NCBI GenBank assembly: GCA_965229635.1
Contig: OZ245894.1
Location: 7,936,001-8,000,000 of the forward strand
Direction of reading: 5' to 3'
From: BQJU01 sp965229635
GTDB lineage: Bacteria > Bacteroidota > Bacteroidia > Chitinophagales > Saprospiraceae
Length of the DNA stretch: 64,000 nt
Shown: one piece after another, positions 1-9,420 of the stretch
How the letters are laid out: each line of letters begins with the position of its first letter
Position numbering within the stretch: position 1 is the stretch's first letter
The notes under the pieces: generated by a model
The model's input: only the letters and a program-made list of their open reading frames with translations
Database searches by the model: none
What the model was told of the DNA's origin: nothing
Position numbers and translations under genes: made by a program

Positions 1-888
1 GTAACGCCCAACCACATGCACTACGGCCCGGCCAAAATGGCCCTGGAGAATGGCTTTCACGTAGTTTGCGACAAGCCGCTTTCCTTTACTATGGAAGAGG
101 CCCTGGAGCTGGAACAGCTGGTGAAGAAATCCGGTCTGATCTTTGCCCTGACGCACAATTATACCGGCTACCCTATGGTGAAGCATGCCCGCGCTATGGT
201 GCGCAATGGCGACCTCGGCCCCATCCGTAAGGTGGTGGTGGAATACCCGCAAGGCTGGCTGGCCACCAGAGTAGATAATAAACAAGCCGCCTGGCGTACC
301 GATCCCAAACGCTCCGGTATTGCCGGCTGTATGGGCGACATCGGTACCCATGCCGAAAACCTGGCGGAATACATCACCGGCCTGAAGATTTCTTCCCTCA
401 TGGCTGATTTGAGCACTTTCGTGGAAGGTCGCCAGCTAGATGACGATGGCAATGTGCTGCTGCGCTTCGACAATGGCGCCAAAGGCATTCTGCATGCCAG
501 CCAAATTTCCGTAGGCGAAGAAAATGCCCTCAACATCCGCATCTACGGCGAGAAAGGTGGGCTGGAATGGCACCAGATGGAACCCAATACCCTGCTGGCC
601 AAGTGGCTCGACAAGCCCACTCAGATTCTCCGTACCGGAGTGGGTGAGCTCAGTCCGGAAGCCCAGGCACATACCCGTATTCCCGCCGGTCACCCGGAGG
701 GTTATCTGGAGGCTTTCGCCAATATCTATCGCAATTTTGCCTTCTGCGTGCGCGCCCGTCTCAAAGGGGAGCAAGCAGATGATGTGTACCAGGATTTCCC
801 CACTGTAAGCGATGGGGTTCGCGGCATGAAGTTCATCGAAAAAGTAGTCGACTCCAGCCAGAAAGATAGCTGGGTGGATGTGGATTAA
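1..888 (+). CDS. Gfo/Idh/MocA family oxidoreductase, 3' part (start outside window)
   Basis: The frame is open from base 1. It begins inside the nucleotide-binding domain, with VTPNHMHYGPAKMALENGFH followed by VVCDKPL; this matches the family's TPN...H...A..AL..GKHV..EKPL block, whose EKP/DKP lysine is catalytic. The rest is the C-terminal alpha/beta substrate domain, including a GDIGTHAENLAEY segment typical of sugar or inositol dehydrogenases. Family members oxidise or reduce sugars and derivatives with NAD(P) in the cytoplasm. About 80-90 N-terminal residues with the Rossmann glycine motif lie upstream of the window. The substrate cannot be told from this part. A candidate terminator follows the stop. 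Confidence 0.88.
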   Translation, partial: VTPNHMHYGPAKMALENGFHVVCDKPLSFTMEEALELEQLVKKSGLIFALTHNYTGYPMVKHARAMVRNGDLGPIRKVVVEYPQGWLATRVDNKQAAWRTDPKRSGIAGCMGDIGTHAENLAEYITGLKISSLMADLSTFVEGRQLDDDGNVLLRFDNGAKGILHASQISVGEENALNIRIYGEKGGLEWHQMEPNTLLAKWLDKPTQILRTGVGELSPEAQAHTRIPAGHPEGYLEAFANIYRNFAFCVRARLKGEQADDVYQDFPTVSDGVRGMKFIEKVVDSSQKDSWVDVD

Positions 889-1430
889 TAAATGAAACCA
901 CATGAGGCACCTAAGAATTTGGAATAGTTTAGGAGAATAATCCTAATGTTTTTTTCTAATTAAACTTATCTGTCTTATGTGGTTCATCACCTCCAATGGC
1001 ATGCGAAGCATGTAACAAAAAGTACCCAACAAAAATTTGCTGCCTTCCCCTGGAAACAATTCCCCAATTTCATTCCGAATTCTCACCAGATATACCTATC
1101 TTAGCAGGAACTAAGCGACAAACGTTAGCCGTTTGTTTGGGTGAGCCCATCATTTTCAAAATTTCCCATTCGGACGACTATCTACGCTCGTATTGCCGAA
1201 AGGTAAAGAGCACAACAATTTGATCACAAACCCTTTGCCCTTGAACCGTTCACATTGCAACGACCTGATACCCTTTGGCTGCAACAGCCACGCCCCTGCA
1301 CACACGCACAAAGCGTTCCTCAGTTTTCCATTTTTTACCGTCAACCGGACCAAACATTAGCCAATCTTGGCCTTTTGTTATATGACACTACGCTAACTCA
1401 TTTTTTATTAACCAAAATTCTTTCATCAGT
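889..1430. other. intergenic region, 542 bp, no supported gene
   Basis: Between the dehydrogenase stop and the T9SS protein start I see one small hairpin with a T run (929-955) and no convincing gene. A 75-codon open frame at 996-1223 has no recognisable family features, no good start context and a composition unlike the neighbouring proteins. No TAnnTTTG promoter element was found close to the next start. Confidence 0.5.
929..955 (+). terminator. candidate rho-independent terminator
   Basis: TTAGGA and TCCTAA form a 6 bp stem around GAATAA, followed after two bases by seven T. It lies 40 bp after the dehydrogenase stop. The stem is short and AT-rich, so the call is tentative. Confidence 0.4.
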
Positions 1431-4400
1431 ATGAAAAAACAATACTCCAATCGCCTTTTATTAGGCCTTATTGTTGCCCTCTGCTATTTCAACCTGAATG
1501 CACAGGTGAAAATTGTGGTGAATGCCCCCGGTGGTATTGCCGACATTCAAGCTCTGGAGGCCAACTTTACCCCCGCCATTACTGAAGACATTACCGCCAG
1601 TCTTATCATTTCGGATGACGAGACCGATACGACTTCTGATGCCTGTGAGCCGGTAACCAATGACCTTTCCGGAGCCATCGCTTTGGTGGATCGCGGCAAT
1701 TGTGGTTTTACGACCAAAGTATATAATGCCCAGGAAGCCGGAGCCATTGCCGTTCTGGTTTGCAACAATGATGACGCAGGCATTTACAAAGCCGGTGTCA
1801 TGGGTGCCACAGCAGGTGACCCACTAATCGACCTGATCACTATTCCTGCCGTACAAGCCAGCTACGCTCACTGCGAAATCCTGAAAATGAACATGCCTGG
1901 CGTTGACATTACCCTCTCTCCCGATGCCATTCCTCCGGGAGTTGGTGACGTATGCGCCACGGCCACGGCCATCACGCCCGGCACCTATACCGTAGATAGC
2001 ATTACCTCCGGATTCGGGGCCGTCTTTGTTTCCGGTTTGCTGGAAAGCAACGCTAATGCAAAATGGTATACCTATACACCTGACAGCGATGTACTAGCCA
2101 CCGTCACCTCTTGTGGTATTGCCGGTGATTCACGGTTGGGCATTTTTAGCGGACCGGATTGTGACAACCTTACCATCGTTGGTGTCAATGACGATTGTGA
2201 TCTGGATGGTGGTGATTATGGCTCCGAAGTGAGCTTTGTAGCTGTAGCGGGCACTCAGTACTTCATTTACTGGGATGACCGCTGGGATTACAACGGCTTT
2301 GATTTCACCTTGAGTGAAGATGCCTTGCCTCCGGCTACAGTAACCTTCAATGTAGACATGTCGGAAGAAACTGTTTCCGGTGATGGTGTCAACATGGTTT
2401 ACGCCGGTCCTGATGCCATGGATCTTGGAGATGTTAGTATTGTTGCGATGGATGACTCCGATGGCGATGGCGTGTATAGCGCTACCGTAGGCTTGACCGT
2501 GCTGGATACCATCGGCTATGCATTTGTCAACGGTGGGTTGATCCCGCCAATGTAGAAAGTGTACCTGCTGAATGTGGTCTGGCCACTCCTTTTGGTTTTA
2601 ACGTACGTCCATATGTAGTTCCTGGCGATGTAGACCTGCCAGTCGTTTGCTTCAGCTCTTGTATCAGTTGTGCCGTTACCGATTGTGACCAGCCATTGGC
2701 ACTGATTTCCGACGATTTGGAGTCATACGATCTGGAAGACATTGCCGGTCAGGCCGCACATTGGGCAGCATGGCCGGGTGGAGCTACTGGTGGTTTGGTC
2801 AACGCTGATTCCGCTCAAAGTGGCAGTCAATCCATGCTCATCGATGGCAGCATCGGTGGTCAGGATGCCTTGCTGGTATTTGGCGATCGCACGGAAGGCC
2901 ACTACCGCCTCAAGTATAGCGTGCTGGTACCATCTGGCAGTAATGGCTATATGAACCTGCAACACATGGCACCTACTTCTGCCGCTGGTTTCTGGGCCAT
3001 CGACCTCTATTTTGACGATGGTGGCGAAGGCCGGTTGGAAACCAACGATGGTGGTGCAGAAAGAACCTTCTCCTACGCTCAGGACGAGTGGGTAGATGTG
3101 ATCTTCTACATCGATATAGATAATGACGAAGCCCGAGTCATCGTCGGCGAATATACTGTAGAAGCCTGGGCATGGAGCAATGCCGCCGGAGCGGCCAGCA
3201 CCCAGCTTAACTCCATGAATTTCTACCCCATCGATGCGAGCTACAAATTCTATATCGATGATGTTGAATTCTGGCAAATTCCAGCCGCAGGTGACGGCCT
3301 ATACTGTTATACCGCTCCGGAAATCACGCTGGGAACTTATACCATTGAAGAACTCACCTGTTATGGCGGCGGTTATCACCTCGATGATGGCATTGATGGA
3401 CAGCAAGCTGCCTGGTACAAGTACACTGCCGAGTCTGATGGTATTCTGTCTATTTCTTCCTGCGGTGGTGGTGCCGATACCCGCGGATGGATGTTTGTAG
3501 GTGATGATTGCCACAACCTGAGCATTATTGGTGTAAACGATGACCAGTGTGATCTCGGTGATGGTGATGAATATGCTTCGTACCGTGAAGCCATCGTAAC
3601 GGCTGGCGAAACTTATTACATCATGTGGGATGACGTTTGGGATGCTTCTGGTTTTGAATGGACCCTGGCGCTTTCTACCGATCCTCCGGCGGAAGGTGAC
3701 TTCTGTCAAACAGCCCTTGTCATCGAACCAGGTGATCAGGAACTGCCGGAATTTACCGGTAATGCCGCCGTAACCGGACCAACCATCGGCAATACCAGTC
3801 AGGGACGTACGCCTACAGCCTACACTCTGACCGAATGGTTCTCCTTCACTCCCGAAACGGATGGTTTGATGTCCATTCTTTCCTGTAACGGTACCGATAC
3901 CGATACCCGTTTCTGGGTATATACCGGCGACTGTTCTACCTTTGATGGATTAAACCTGGTTGCCACCAATGATGATGGCTGTGGGGTAAGCGGTGGACCT
4001 TCACTTGAAGAAGACATTGAGGTTACTGCCGGTACAACCTACTACATCGAGTGGGACAACGGCTGGAGCAGCGATGCTTTCCTTTGGGAATTGCTCTTCT
4101 CTTCGCCTACAGTAGCGGTTACCTTCAATGTGGATATGCAAAACGAAGACGTTGATCCGAGTGGCGTATTTGTGACCGGCACCTTCAATGACGGTGACGA
4201 TACCGCTATGTCTGATGATGATGCCGATGGTATCTACTCCGTGACCGTTGATATTCCTCAGAATATGACAGATGTACTCTTCAAGTACAAAAACGGAGAC
4301 GTAGAAGAAGTGATCAATACCAGCCTCGGTGACGATTGTACCACCGGCGCCAACGCGGATCGTTCCTTCTCAACGACCGATACCGACCTAACCCTCGATC

Positions 4401-4711
4401 CGGTTTGTTTCGCATGGTGTGTCACTTGTAATGTAGTATCCGTTGATGATCCTGCCTTGTCGCAGCAAGTAGCCATCTTCCCGAACCCGGCCAAGGATGT
4501 ACTCAATGTACAGTTTGACTTCACCGAAAGCCCCGGCCAGTTCAACGTTCGCATGATGAACGCCCTGGGTGTGACGGTTTATGAAAACAACCTGGGTCAG
4601 GCCCAAAATGGAACGCTGGAAATTGACCTGAGCCGTGTACCTGCCGGAACTTACTTCCTGCAACTCACCGATGGCGATGCCAATGTTACTCATAAGGTGA
4701 TGGTAGAATAA
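1431..4711 (+). pseudogene. secreted multidomain T9SS protein (PA domain, PPC-like repeats, CBM20-like domains), split by a frameshift
   Basis: The first part (1431-2555) has a signal peptide ending near NLNAQ, a PA domain (about residues 40-165, with LVDRGNCGFTTKV) and a PPC-like beta-sandwich, and it stops inside a CBM20-like domain. The frame that starts near 2537 continues the same domain without a break (VDPANVESVPAECG). It then gives a concanavalin-like region, two more PPC-like repeats, a second CBM20-like domain and a T9SS type A sorting domain starting near FPNPAKDVLNVQF and ending KVMVE. The join needs a one-base shift at about 2532-2540 (GGTGGGTT), as if one base had been lost from the G run. 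Together the parts give roughly 1090 residues. No protease or other catalytic domain was seen, so it is probably a binding or adhesion protein. It may be a true pseudogene or a sequencing error. Confidence 0.75.
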
Positions 4712-4736
4712 ATTGATTTTTAAATAGATATAGGAA

Positions 4737-4771
4737 TGGGGATGACCTTGGGGTTGTCCCCATTTTTTTTT
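4737..4771 (+). terminator. rho-independent terminator after the T9SS gene
   Basis: GGGGATGACC and GGTTGTCCCC form an imperfect stem with a short TTGG loop, followed by a run of nine T. It lies 26 bp after the stop at 4711. Confidence 0.75.
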
Positions 4772-4880
4772 GGGCGTGCCCCTCCTTCTGTCGGGTCGCT
4801 TCCTTCTCTCGGCTCAGCCGAGATCAGCCGCTAAGGGCCAGCCACACTTTGTTGTGGCTGTACTCCAGGCAGCTCACGCG
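4771..4880 (+). repeat. dispersed ~110 bp intergenic repeat, copy 1
   Basis: This stretch matches the reverse complement of 10286-10397 over its whole length, including CTGTCGGGTCGCTTCCTTCT, a perfect small palindrome (CTCGGCT C AGCCGAG) and the end motif CAGGCAGCTCACGCG. It also holds an 8 bp hairpin, CAGCCACA/TGTGGCTG. It is non-coding, sits directly behind a terminator and resembles a REP-like genomic repeat. Confidence 0.75.
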
Positions 4881-4935
4881 GGGTTCCGTCAAATATTTCA
4901 CAATAAAATCCCCCTGTAAAGCATTATTTTTATGG

Positions 4936-5042
4936 TTCTTTGACAAATTTCGTGCCTCAAAGTCAAGCTAAAAGACCAATCAACGCTTCTTGATGGCGCT
5001 TATGATCGACCTCTTAGCTTGACCACTCAATTTGTCAAAGAA
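4936..5042. repeat. nested inverted repeats upstream of the M1 peptidase gene
   Basis: The outer 14 bp arms are perfect: TTCTTTGACAAATT (4936-4949) and AATTTGTCAAAGAA (5029-5042). The inner 10 bp arms are also perfect: GTCAAGCTAA (4962-4971) and TTAGCTTGAC (5014-5023). Together they could fold a stem structure of about 107 nt ending 21 bp before the next start codon. This could be a leader RNA structure or the remnant of a small non-autonomous element; I cannot tell which. Confidence 0.65.
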
Positions 5043-5063
5043 GGATTTTTATAAAAAAAAGTA

Positions 5064-6722
5064 ATGAAGATACTCCGTTTAGTTTCTACAATCCTGTTCC
5101 TGACTATAGGAATATCCCTTAGCGCCCAAAACGACACCTACGATACCGGTGGCCCACTCATGCCCGAACAGGCGGCCTACGATGTCACCTTCTACGATAT
5201 TGATCTGCGCATTTACCCCGATGAACAGGTGATTGGTGGTAAGGTCATGGTCGTCGCAAAGGTGGTGCAGCCACTGGAAGATTTTGTACTGGATTTGGAC
5301 CCACTGTTTGAAATTGAAAAAATTACCGAAGAAGCAGAAGGCAAAAAGCCAGGCACCCGGAAATTCCACCGCGATGGCGGAAAACTCTGGATCAACCTGC
5401 TCACCATGCGCCAGCCGGGTGAAACGGTGAGCCTTACCGTTTATTATCGCGGCAAACCCCGTGTAGCCCCCATGCCACCCTGGCAAGGCGGTTTTACCTG
5501 GGCCAAAACCGATGCTGGAGCACACTGGATCGCTACTTCCTGTCAGGGCGAAGGAGCTGATGTATGGTGGCCGGTCAAGGACCACGTCTCTGATGAACCA
5601 GACTCAGTAGGCATTCACATTCGTGTGCCCGACCCATTAGTGGTAGCCACCAACGGCCGTTTCCAACGTAAGGAAAGCATGGGCGATGGTACCAGCACCT
5701 ACCACTGGTTTGTGTCCACACCGATCAATGCCTACAATGTAGCCTTGAATATTGCCCCGTATCGCACCATCGAAGAGCAAATGACCAGCGTAGCGGGTGA
5801 TGACTTTCAGGTGATTTTCTATGTGCTGCCCGAAGATTATGAGAAGGGCAAAAAGTTATTCCCCGAATTTATCGAACACCTCAAGTTCTTTGAGCACTAC
5901 CTCGGCCCCTACCCTTTCCGTGCCGACAAATATGGCGTAGCGCAGACACCACACCTGGGCATGGAACACCAGACCATCATCGCCTACGGCGCTAACTTTA
6001 GCAACAGCTCCATGACCGGCGGCATGGACTGGGGATTTGACGCCCTCCACCAGCACGAACTGGCCCACGAATGGTGGGGCAATCTGGTGACCAATGCCGA
6101 TTGGAAGGATATGTGGCTGCACGAAGGTTTTGGCTCCTACATGCAGCCGCTGTACAAGGAATATCAGGGCGATAAAAAAGCGTACCACAGCTATATGCAA
6201 AGCATGCGCCGCTTTGGCAACCGCCTACCCATTGCGCCCCGGGAAACACAAACCGGCAAATCCATCTACCGCGCCCCGATCTATGCCAAGGGAGCCTGGG
6301 TACTACACACCCTACGCTACCTGCTGGGAGATGAAGCCTTCTTTCGGTCACTGCGTCGCATGGCCTACCCTGATCCGGCCATGGAAAAAATCACTGATGG
6401 CCGTCAGACCCGCTTTGCCTCCACCGATGATTTTCTGGTGATTTGTGAGCAGGAATCCGGTATGGACCTGGACTGGTTTTTCAATCGCTATTGCCGACAG
6501 GCGGAATTGCCTATCCTGCATTCAAATGTGGAGGGCAATACCATCACGTTAAGCTGGGAAAATCCCGACGGTACGGCATTCCCCATGCCGGTGGATGTGA
6601 AATTGGGAGACGAAATTCAGCGCGTTATTCCTACGGAAAAAGGCATTACGCTAAAATTCAAGAAAGGTATCAAGCCGGAAGTGGACCCCGATGGCTGGGG
6701 TTTGTTTGACATTAAGCGGTAA
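5064..6722 (+). CDS. M1 family metallopeptidase (aminopeptidase), exported
   Basis: The 552-residue protein starts with a signal peptide (ILFLTIGISLSAQ). The gluzincin motif HELAH at residues 331-335, with the third zinc ligand E354 in WLHEGFGSY, identifies an M1 zinc aminopeptidase. The exopeptidase motif upstream reads GMEHQ (about 299-303) instead of the classical GAMEN, a variant I associate with Bacteroidota M1 enzymes. The N-terminal beta-saddle domain (about 30-240) is present. The long C-terminal ARM domain of ERAP-type enzymes is not, so this is a short M1 enzyme. It probably trims peptides in the periplasm or at the cell surface. No T9SS sorting domain is seen. It stands alone, with a large inverted repeat in its leader. 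Confidence 0.9.
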   Translation: MKILRLVSTILFLTIGISLSAQNDTYDTGGPLMPEQAAYDVTFYDIDLRIYPDEQVIGGKVMVVAKVVQPLEDFVLDLDPLFEIEKITEEAEGKKPGTRKFHRDGGKLWINLLTMRQPGETVSLTVYYRGKPRVAPMPPWQGGFTWAKTDAGAHWIATSCQGEGADVWWPVKDHVSDEPDSVGIHIRVPDPLVVATNGRFQRKESMGDGTSTYHWFVSTPINAYNVALNIAPYRTIEEQMTSVAGDDFQVIFYVLPEDYEKGKKLFPEFIEHLKFFEHYLGPYPFRADKYGVAQTPHLGMEHQTIIAYGANFSNSSMTGGMDWGFDALHQHELAHEWWGNLVTNADWKDMWLHEGFGSYMQPLYKEYQGDKKAYHSYMQSMRRFGNRLPIAPRETQTGKSIYRAPIYAKGAWVLHTLRYLLGDEAFFRSLRRMAYPDPAMEKITDGRQTRFASTDDFLVICEQESGMDLDWFFNRYCRQAELPILHSNVEGNTITLSWENPDGTAFPMPVDVKLGDEIQRVIPTEKGITLKFKKGIKPEVDPDGWGLFDIKR

Positions 6723-6780
6723 TGGATTGGAAAGAGTGGGCGAATTGGCCTAGAGCCACAATTCTTCCACTCCTTCCATT
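6722..6780. terminator. possible bidirectional terminator hairpin
   Basis: The arms GGAAAGAGTGGGCGAATTG and CAATTCTTCCACTCCTTCC are imperfect inverted repeats lying between two convergent genes. There is no clear T run, so the terminator role is inferred from position. Confidence 0.35.
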
Positions 6781-6798
6781 CAGACATTTCATCCAGCA

Positions 6799-7662
6799 TC
6801 AATCAACATAAAACCCCATTTTCCCCATCTGGTAGTCGCGCATGGCTTCCATTAGCTGGGTCTGATTGTTCATCACAAAGGGACCATAGGTGGCCAGCGG
6901 TTCATTGATGGGTTCACCAGTCAGGAATAGAATGCGGCTCGGTTGGATACCCTTCAGTAGAATGCCCTCTCCTTCTTCCCGAAAATTGATCATGGTTTCC
7001 CCTTCGTAGTTGAAGTTGTCATTCACCTGCACTTCGCCGCCAAGGATATAAATCAGCGCATTATGCCCATTGGGAATCGGCAGTTCGATCGTGCCATCCG
7101 TCGCAATTTCCAGCATCATGGCGGTGATCGGCGTATAGGTTTGGGCCGGTCCTTTTTGATCGTTAAAGGTACCCGCCACTAGCTTGATGGCTACTTTTCC
7201 TCCGTCCAGTTCAATTTGTGGAATATTTGTGGCTTTGATATCCTGATAGCGCGGCTGTACCATTTTGTCTTTCGCGGCCAGGTTGACCCACAACTGGATG
7301 CCTTCCATCGTACCTCCCGATTCCAAGAAGGCTTTGGAGGCCCGCTCACTGTGGATGATGCCCATGCCCGCGGTCATCCATTGCACGTCTCCGGCGCTGA
7401 GGATGCCTTCATTGCCCCGGCTGTCTTTGTGGCGAATACCTCCGCTAAACAGGAAGGTGACCGGCTCGAAGCCACGGTGTGGGTGTGGCCCCACGTCCAA
7501 TGGATCCATGCCGGGTGTTACATCGATAGGGCCAAAGTGGTGCAATAGTAAAAAGGGGCTGATTTGCTCCAATTGTTGAGTGGGCAGGGATTGTTTGACC
7601 AAAGTCCCGCCCATATCTATCTTTTCGCTTTTCACGATATTGGCTACTCTTCGGTAGTTCAT
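6799..7662 (-). CDS. pirin family protein
   Basis: The 287-residue protein is a bicupin of the pirin family. The N-terminal cupin carries the metal site in HPHRGFEPVTFLF and then GMGIIHSE, that is the expected His, His, His and Glu ligands. The C-terminal pirin domain follows, with an acidic GEGILLKG stretch. Pirins are cytoplasmic and some have quercetin dioxygenase activity or act as redox sensors; the actual substrate here is unknown. The start at MNYRRVANIV fits the family. The gene ends convergent with the M1 peptidase and is followed upstream, on the same strand, by pgeF after a 75 bp gap. Confidence 0.9.
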   Translation of the reverse strand: MNYRRVANIVKSEKIDMGGTLVKQSLPTQQLEQISPFLLLHHFGPIDVTPGMDPLDVGPHPHRGFEPVTFLFSGGIRHKDSRGNEGILSAGDVQWMTAGMGIIHSERASKAFLESGGTMEGIQLWVNLAAKDKMVQPRYQDIKATNIPQIELDGGKVAIKLVAGTFNDQKGPAQTYTPITAMMLEIATDGTIELPIPNGHNALIYILGGEVQVNDNFNYEGETMINFREEGEGILLKGIQPSRILFLTGEPINEPLATYGPFVMNNQTQLMEAMRDYQMGKMGFYVD

Positions 7663-7737
7663 AATGTCCTCCTTATGATTGAAAGTAGTAATTAAAATTG
7701 GTGGTTACGATAGAAACTGTATTAATAGGGAGAAAGT

Positions 7738-8496
7738 TTAACGCAACCCAATCAGCGCCAGCAAGCGGCCGGTTTTACCCTTTTCCTTGCGGTAAGAGAA
7801 GTACTGATCATTATCCAGATAAGTAGAGAAGGAAGAAACACCAATATTTCCTTCTGGAATGCCTAAATCCAGTAATTGCCTGCGATTGGCCGCTTTGAGG
7901 TCGATAAAAAACTTGACTTTTTCTTCGTCCCAACGCTTGAAGGAGGCCGAAAATTCGTCGGCCACATCGGCATCTACTTCAAAGGAGCATTCATCGATGC
8001 AAGTGCCCACGTAGGCAAAGCAGTGAATGGCCTGGGTGCCAAAGGAGGCTTGCATTTTCTTCAGGGTTTTCGTCACAATACCGGCTACCGTACCCCGCCA
8101 GCCCGCATGAATGGCCGCTACCGCCTTTTGTACCGGATCGTAGATTAAGACAGGAGTACAATCAGCTACGGTGACGGTGAGGAAGATGTTGGAAATTTGG
8201 GTAATCAAGGCATCATATCCTTCATAATTGCCCGGTGCTTCAACCTGCAGTATCTCTGATCCATGTACCTGGTGGCTCCCGGCCAACTGATTGGCGTTGA
8301 TCCCCAGTTCTTTACAGAATAGCTCCCGATTTTTGGCCACATTTCCGGCTGTATCATCAGTATACAATCCCAGATTTAAAGAAGTATAAGGATCCGGGCT
8401 GACTCCTCCGAAGCGGGTGCTTTCAGCAACGACCAGTTCATCAAATGACTGAAAGATTTCGGGACGGCGGGAGGTCAATTGAGTCTGCGTGGGCAT
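7738..8496 (-). CDS. pgeF: peptidoglycan editing factor PgeF (YfiH / polyphenol oxidase family)
   Basis: This is a YfiH/DUF152 protein. It has the conserved GSHQVHG, the zinc-site segment VADCTPVLIYD and HAGWRGTVAGIV, followed by a C-terminal Cys/His region (CIDECSFEV). YfiH family enzymes hydrolyse mis-built muropeptide precursors carrying L-Ser in place of L-Ala, and some were described as multicopper phenol oxidases or adenosine deaminases. I chose the start at 8496 (MPTQTQ), not the longer 8544: a good promoter (TTG-N21-TACTTTTG, 8513-8544) lies just ahead of 8496 and the extra 16 residues look unrelated to the family. That gives about 252 residues, a usual length. Confidence 0.9.
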   Translation of the reverse strand: MPTQTQLTSRRPEIFQSFDELVVAESTRFGGVSPDPYTSLNLGLYTDDTAGNVAKNRELFCKELGINANQLAGSHQVHGSEILQVEAPGNYEGYDALITQISNIFLTVTVADCTPVLIYDPVQKAVAAIHAGWRGTVAGIVTKTLKKMQASFGTQAIHCFAYVGTCIDECSFEVDADVADEFSASFKRWDEEKVKFFIDLKAANRRQLLDLGIPEGNIGVSSFSTYLDNDQYFSYRKEKGKTGRLLALIGLR

Positions 8497-8512
8497 GCAA
8501 TCGGCTTTTTGA

Positions 8513-8544
8513 CAAAAGTAAGGGTTTGATCTATTAGATGTCAA
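8513..8544 (-). promoter_or_regulatory. Bacteroidetes-type promoter for pgeF
   Basis: On the minus strand, TTG (8542-8544) is followed after 21 bp by TACTTTTG (8513-8520), fitting the -33 TTG / -7 TAnnTTTG pattern. It places transcription start within about 10 bp of the 8496 start codon and argues against the longer frame. Confidence 0.6.
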
Positions 8545-8594
8545 TTATTCCATTACCAATCCAATAGAGTTTTTAATTTTAGGAAAAAAAACTT

Positions 8595-9419
8595 ATGTCC
8601 TATACCACCCTTATTGATGGAACTGAATTGGCCAACCACCTGCATGATAATAACTGGGTGATCGTCGATTGCCGATTCTCATTAGATGATACCGAAAAAG
8701 GTCGCCGGGATTATCGGGAAAGTCATATCCCGGGGGCGCATTATGCTCATCTGGATGAGGATTTGTCTGGCGAAATCATTCCCGGCGTGACGGGGCGACA
8801 CCCATTGCCACCAGTGGAAAAAGCAGTTCGATTGTTTTCCTCCTGGGGCATTGATGAGCACGCTCAGGTGGTCGCTTACGACGATAAAGGCGGTGGTATT
8901 GCCGCCAGATTATGGTGGATGCTGCGCTGGCTGGGTCACGAAAATGTAGCAGTGCTCAACGGCGGCTGGCCCGCCTGGGTAAAAGCTGATCTGCCAACCA
9001 CCAGCGACCTTCCGAATCGTTCTGAAAAGACCTTTCAGCCAAAGGAAAGAAGCGAACTGCACATCAACCGCGATAAGGTGGATGCCATTCACGAAGATGC
9101 AGCTTACTGGCTAGTCGACTCCCGAATTGCGCCGCGCTACCGCGGAGAATTTGAACCCATTGATCCAGTAGCGGGCCATATCCCAGGTGCTATCAATTTA
9201 CCCTGGCCGAAAAACTTGCGGGAAGACGGTACGATGAAAAGTCCTGAGGAATTGAGAGAAGGCTTCCTGACGGTCCAACCCGAGGGCCAGTCGGATCATA
9301 CTGTCTTTTATTGCGGTAGCGGTGTAACGGCTTGCCACAACATCCTAGCCTATCAGTACGCCGGACTGGGTGAGGCCGTCTTATATCCCGGCTCGTGGAG
9401 TGAGTGGATTACTAAATAG
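8595..9419 (+). CDS. sulfurtransferase (3-mercaptopyruvate/thiosulfate type, tandem rhodanese)
   Basis: The 274-residue protein has two rhodanese domains. The N-terminal one (about 1-130, with VDCRFSL and RDYRESHIPGAH) is inactive, and the C-terminal one (about 150-274) carries the active cysteine C240 in CGSGVTAC. The CG[S/T]GVT loop is typical of 3-mercaptopyruvate sulfurtransferases, while thiosulfate enzymes have CRKGVTA. It therefore probably moves sulfur from 3-mercaptopyruvate to thiols in the cytoplasm. It is divergent from pgeF and convergent with the next gene, with a single base between the two stops. Confidence 0.9.
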   Translation: MSYTTLIDGTELANHLHDNNWVIVDCRFSLDDTEKGRRDYRESHIPGAHYAHLDEDLSGEIIPGVTGRHPLPPVEKAVRLFSSWGIDEHAQVVAYDDKGGGIAARLWWMLRWLGHENVAVLNGGWPAWVKADLPTTSDLPNRSEKTFQPKERSELHINRDKVDAIHEDAAYWLVDSRIAPRYRGEFEPIDPVAGHIPGAINLPWPKNLREDGTMKSPEELREGFLTVQPEGQSDHTVFYCGSGVTACHNILAYQYAGLGEAVLYPGSWSEWITK

Positions 9420-9420
9420 A

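Noticed and set aside
168..903. Long minus-strand open frames under the Gfo/Idh/MocA gene
   Set aside because: They lie opposite a clear gene, a common side effect of codon use there.
996..1223. 75-codon open frame in the first gap
   Set aside because: No family features, no start context and a composition unlike the neighbours.
2533..2545. Programmed -1 frameshift in the T9SS gene
   Set aside because: GGTGGGTTGATC is not an X XXY YYZ slippery site in the right frame, and no pseudoknot was seen after it.
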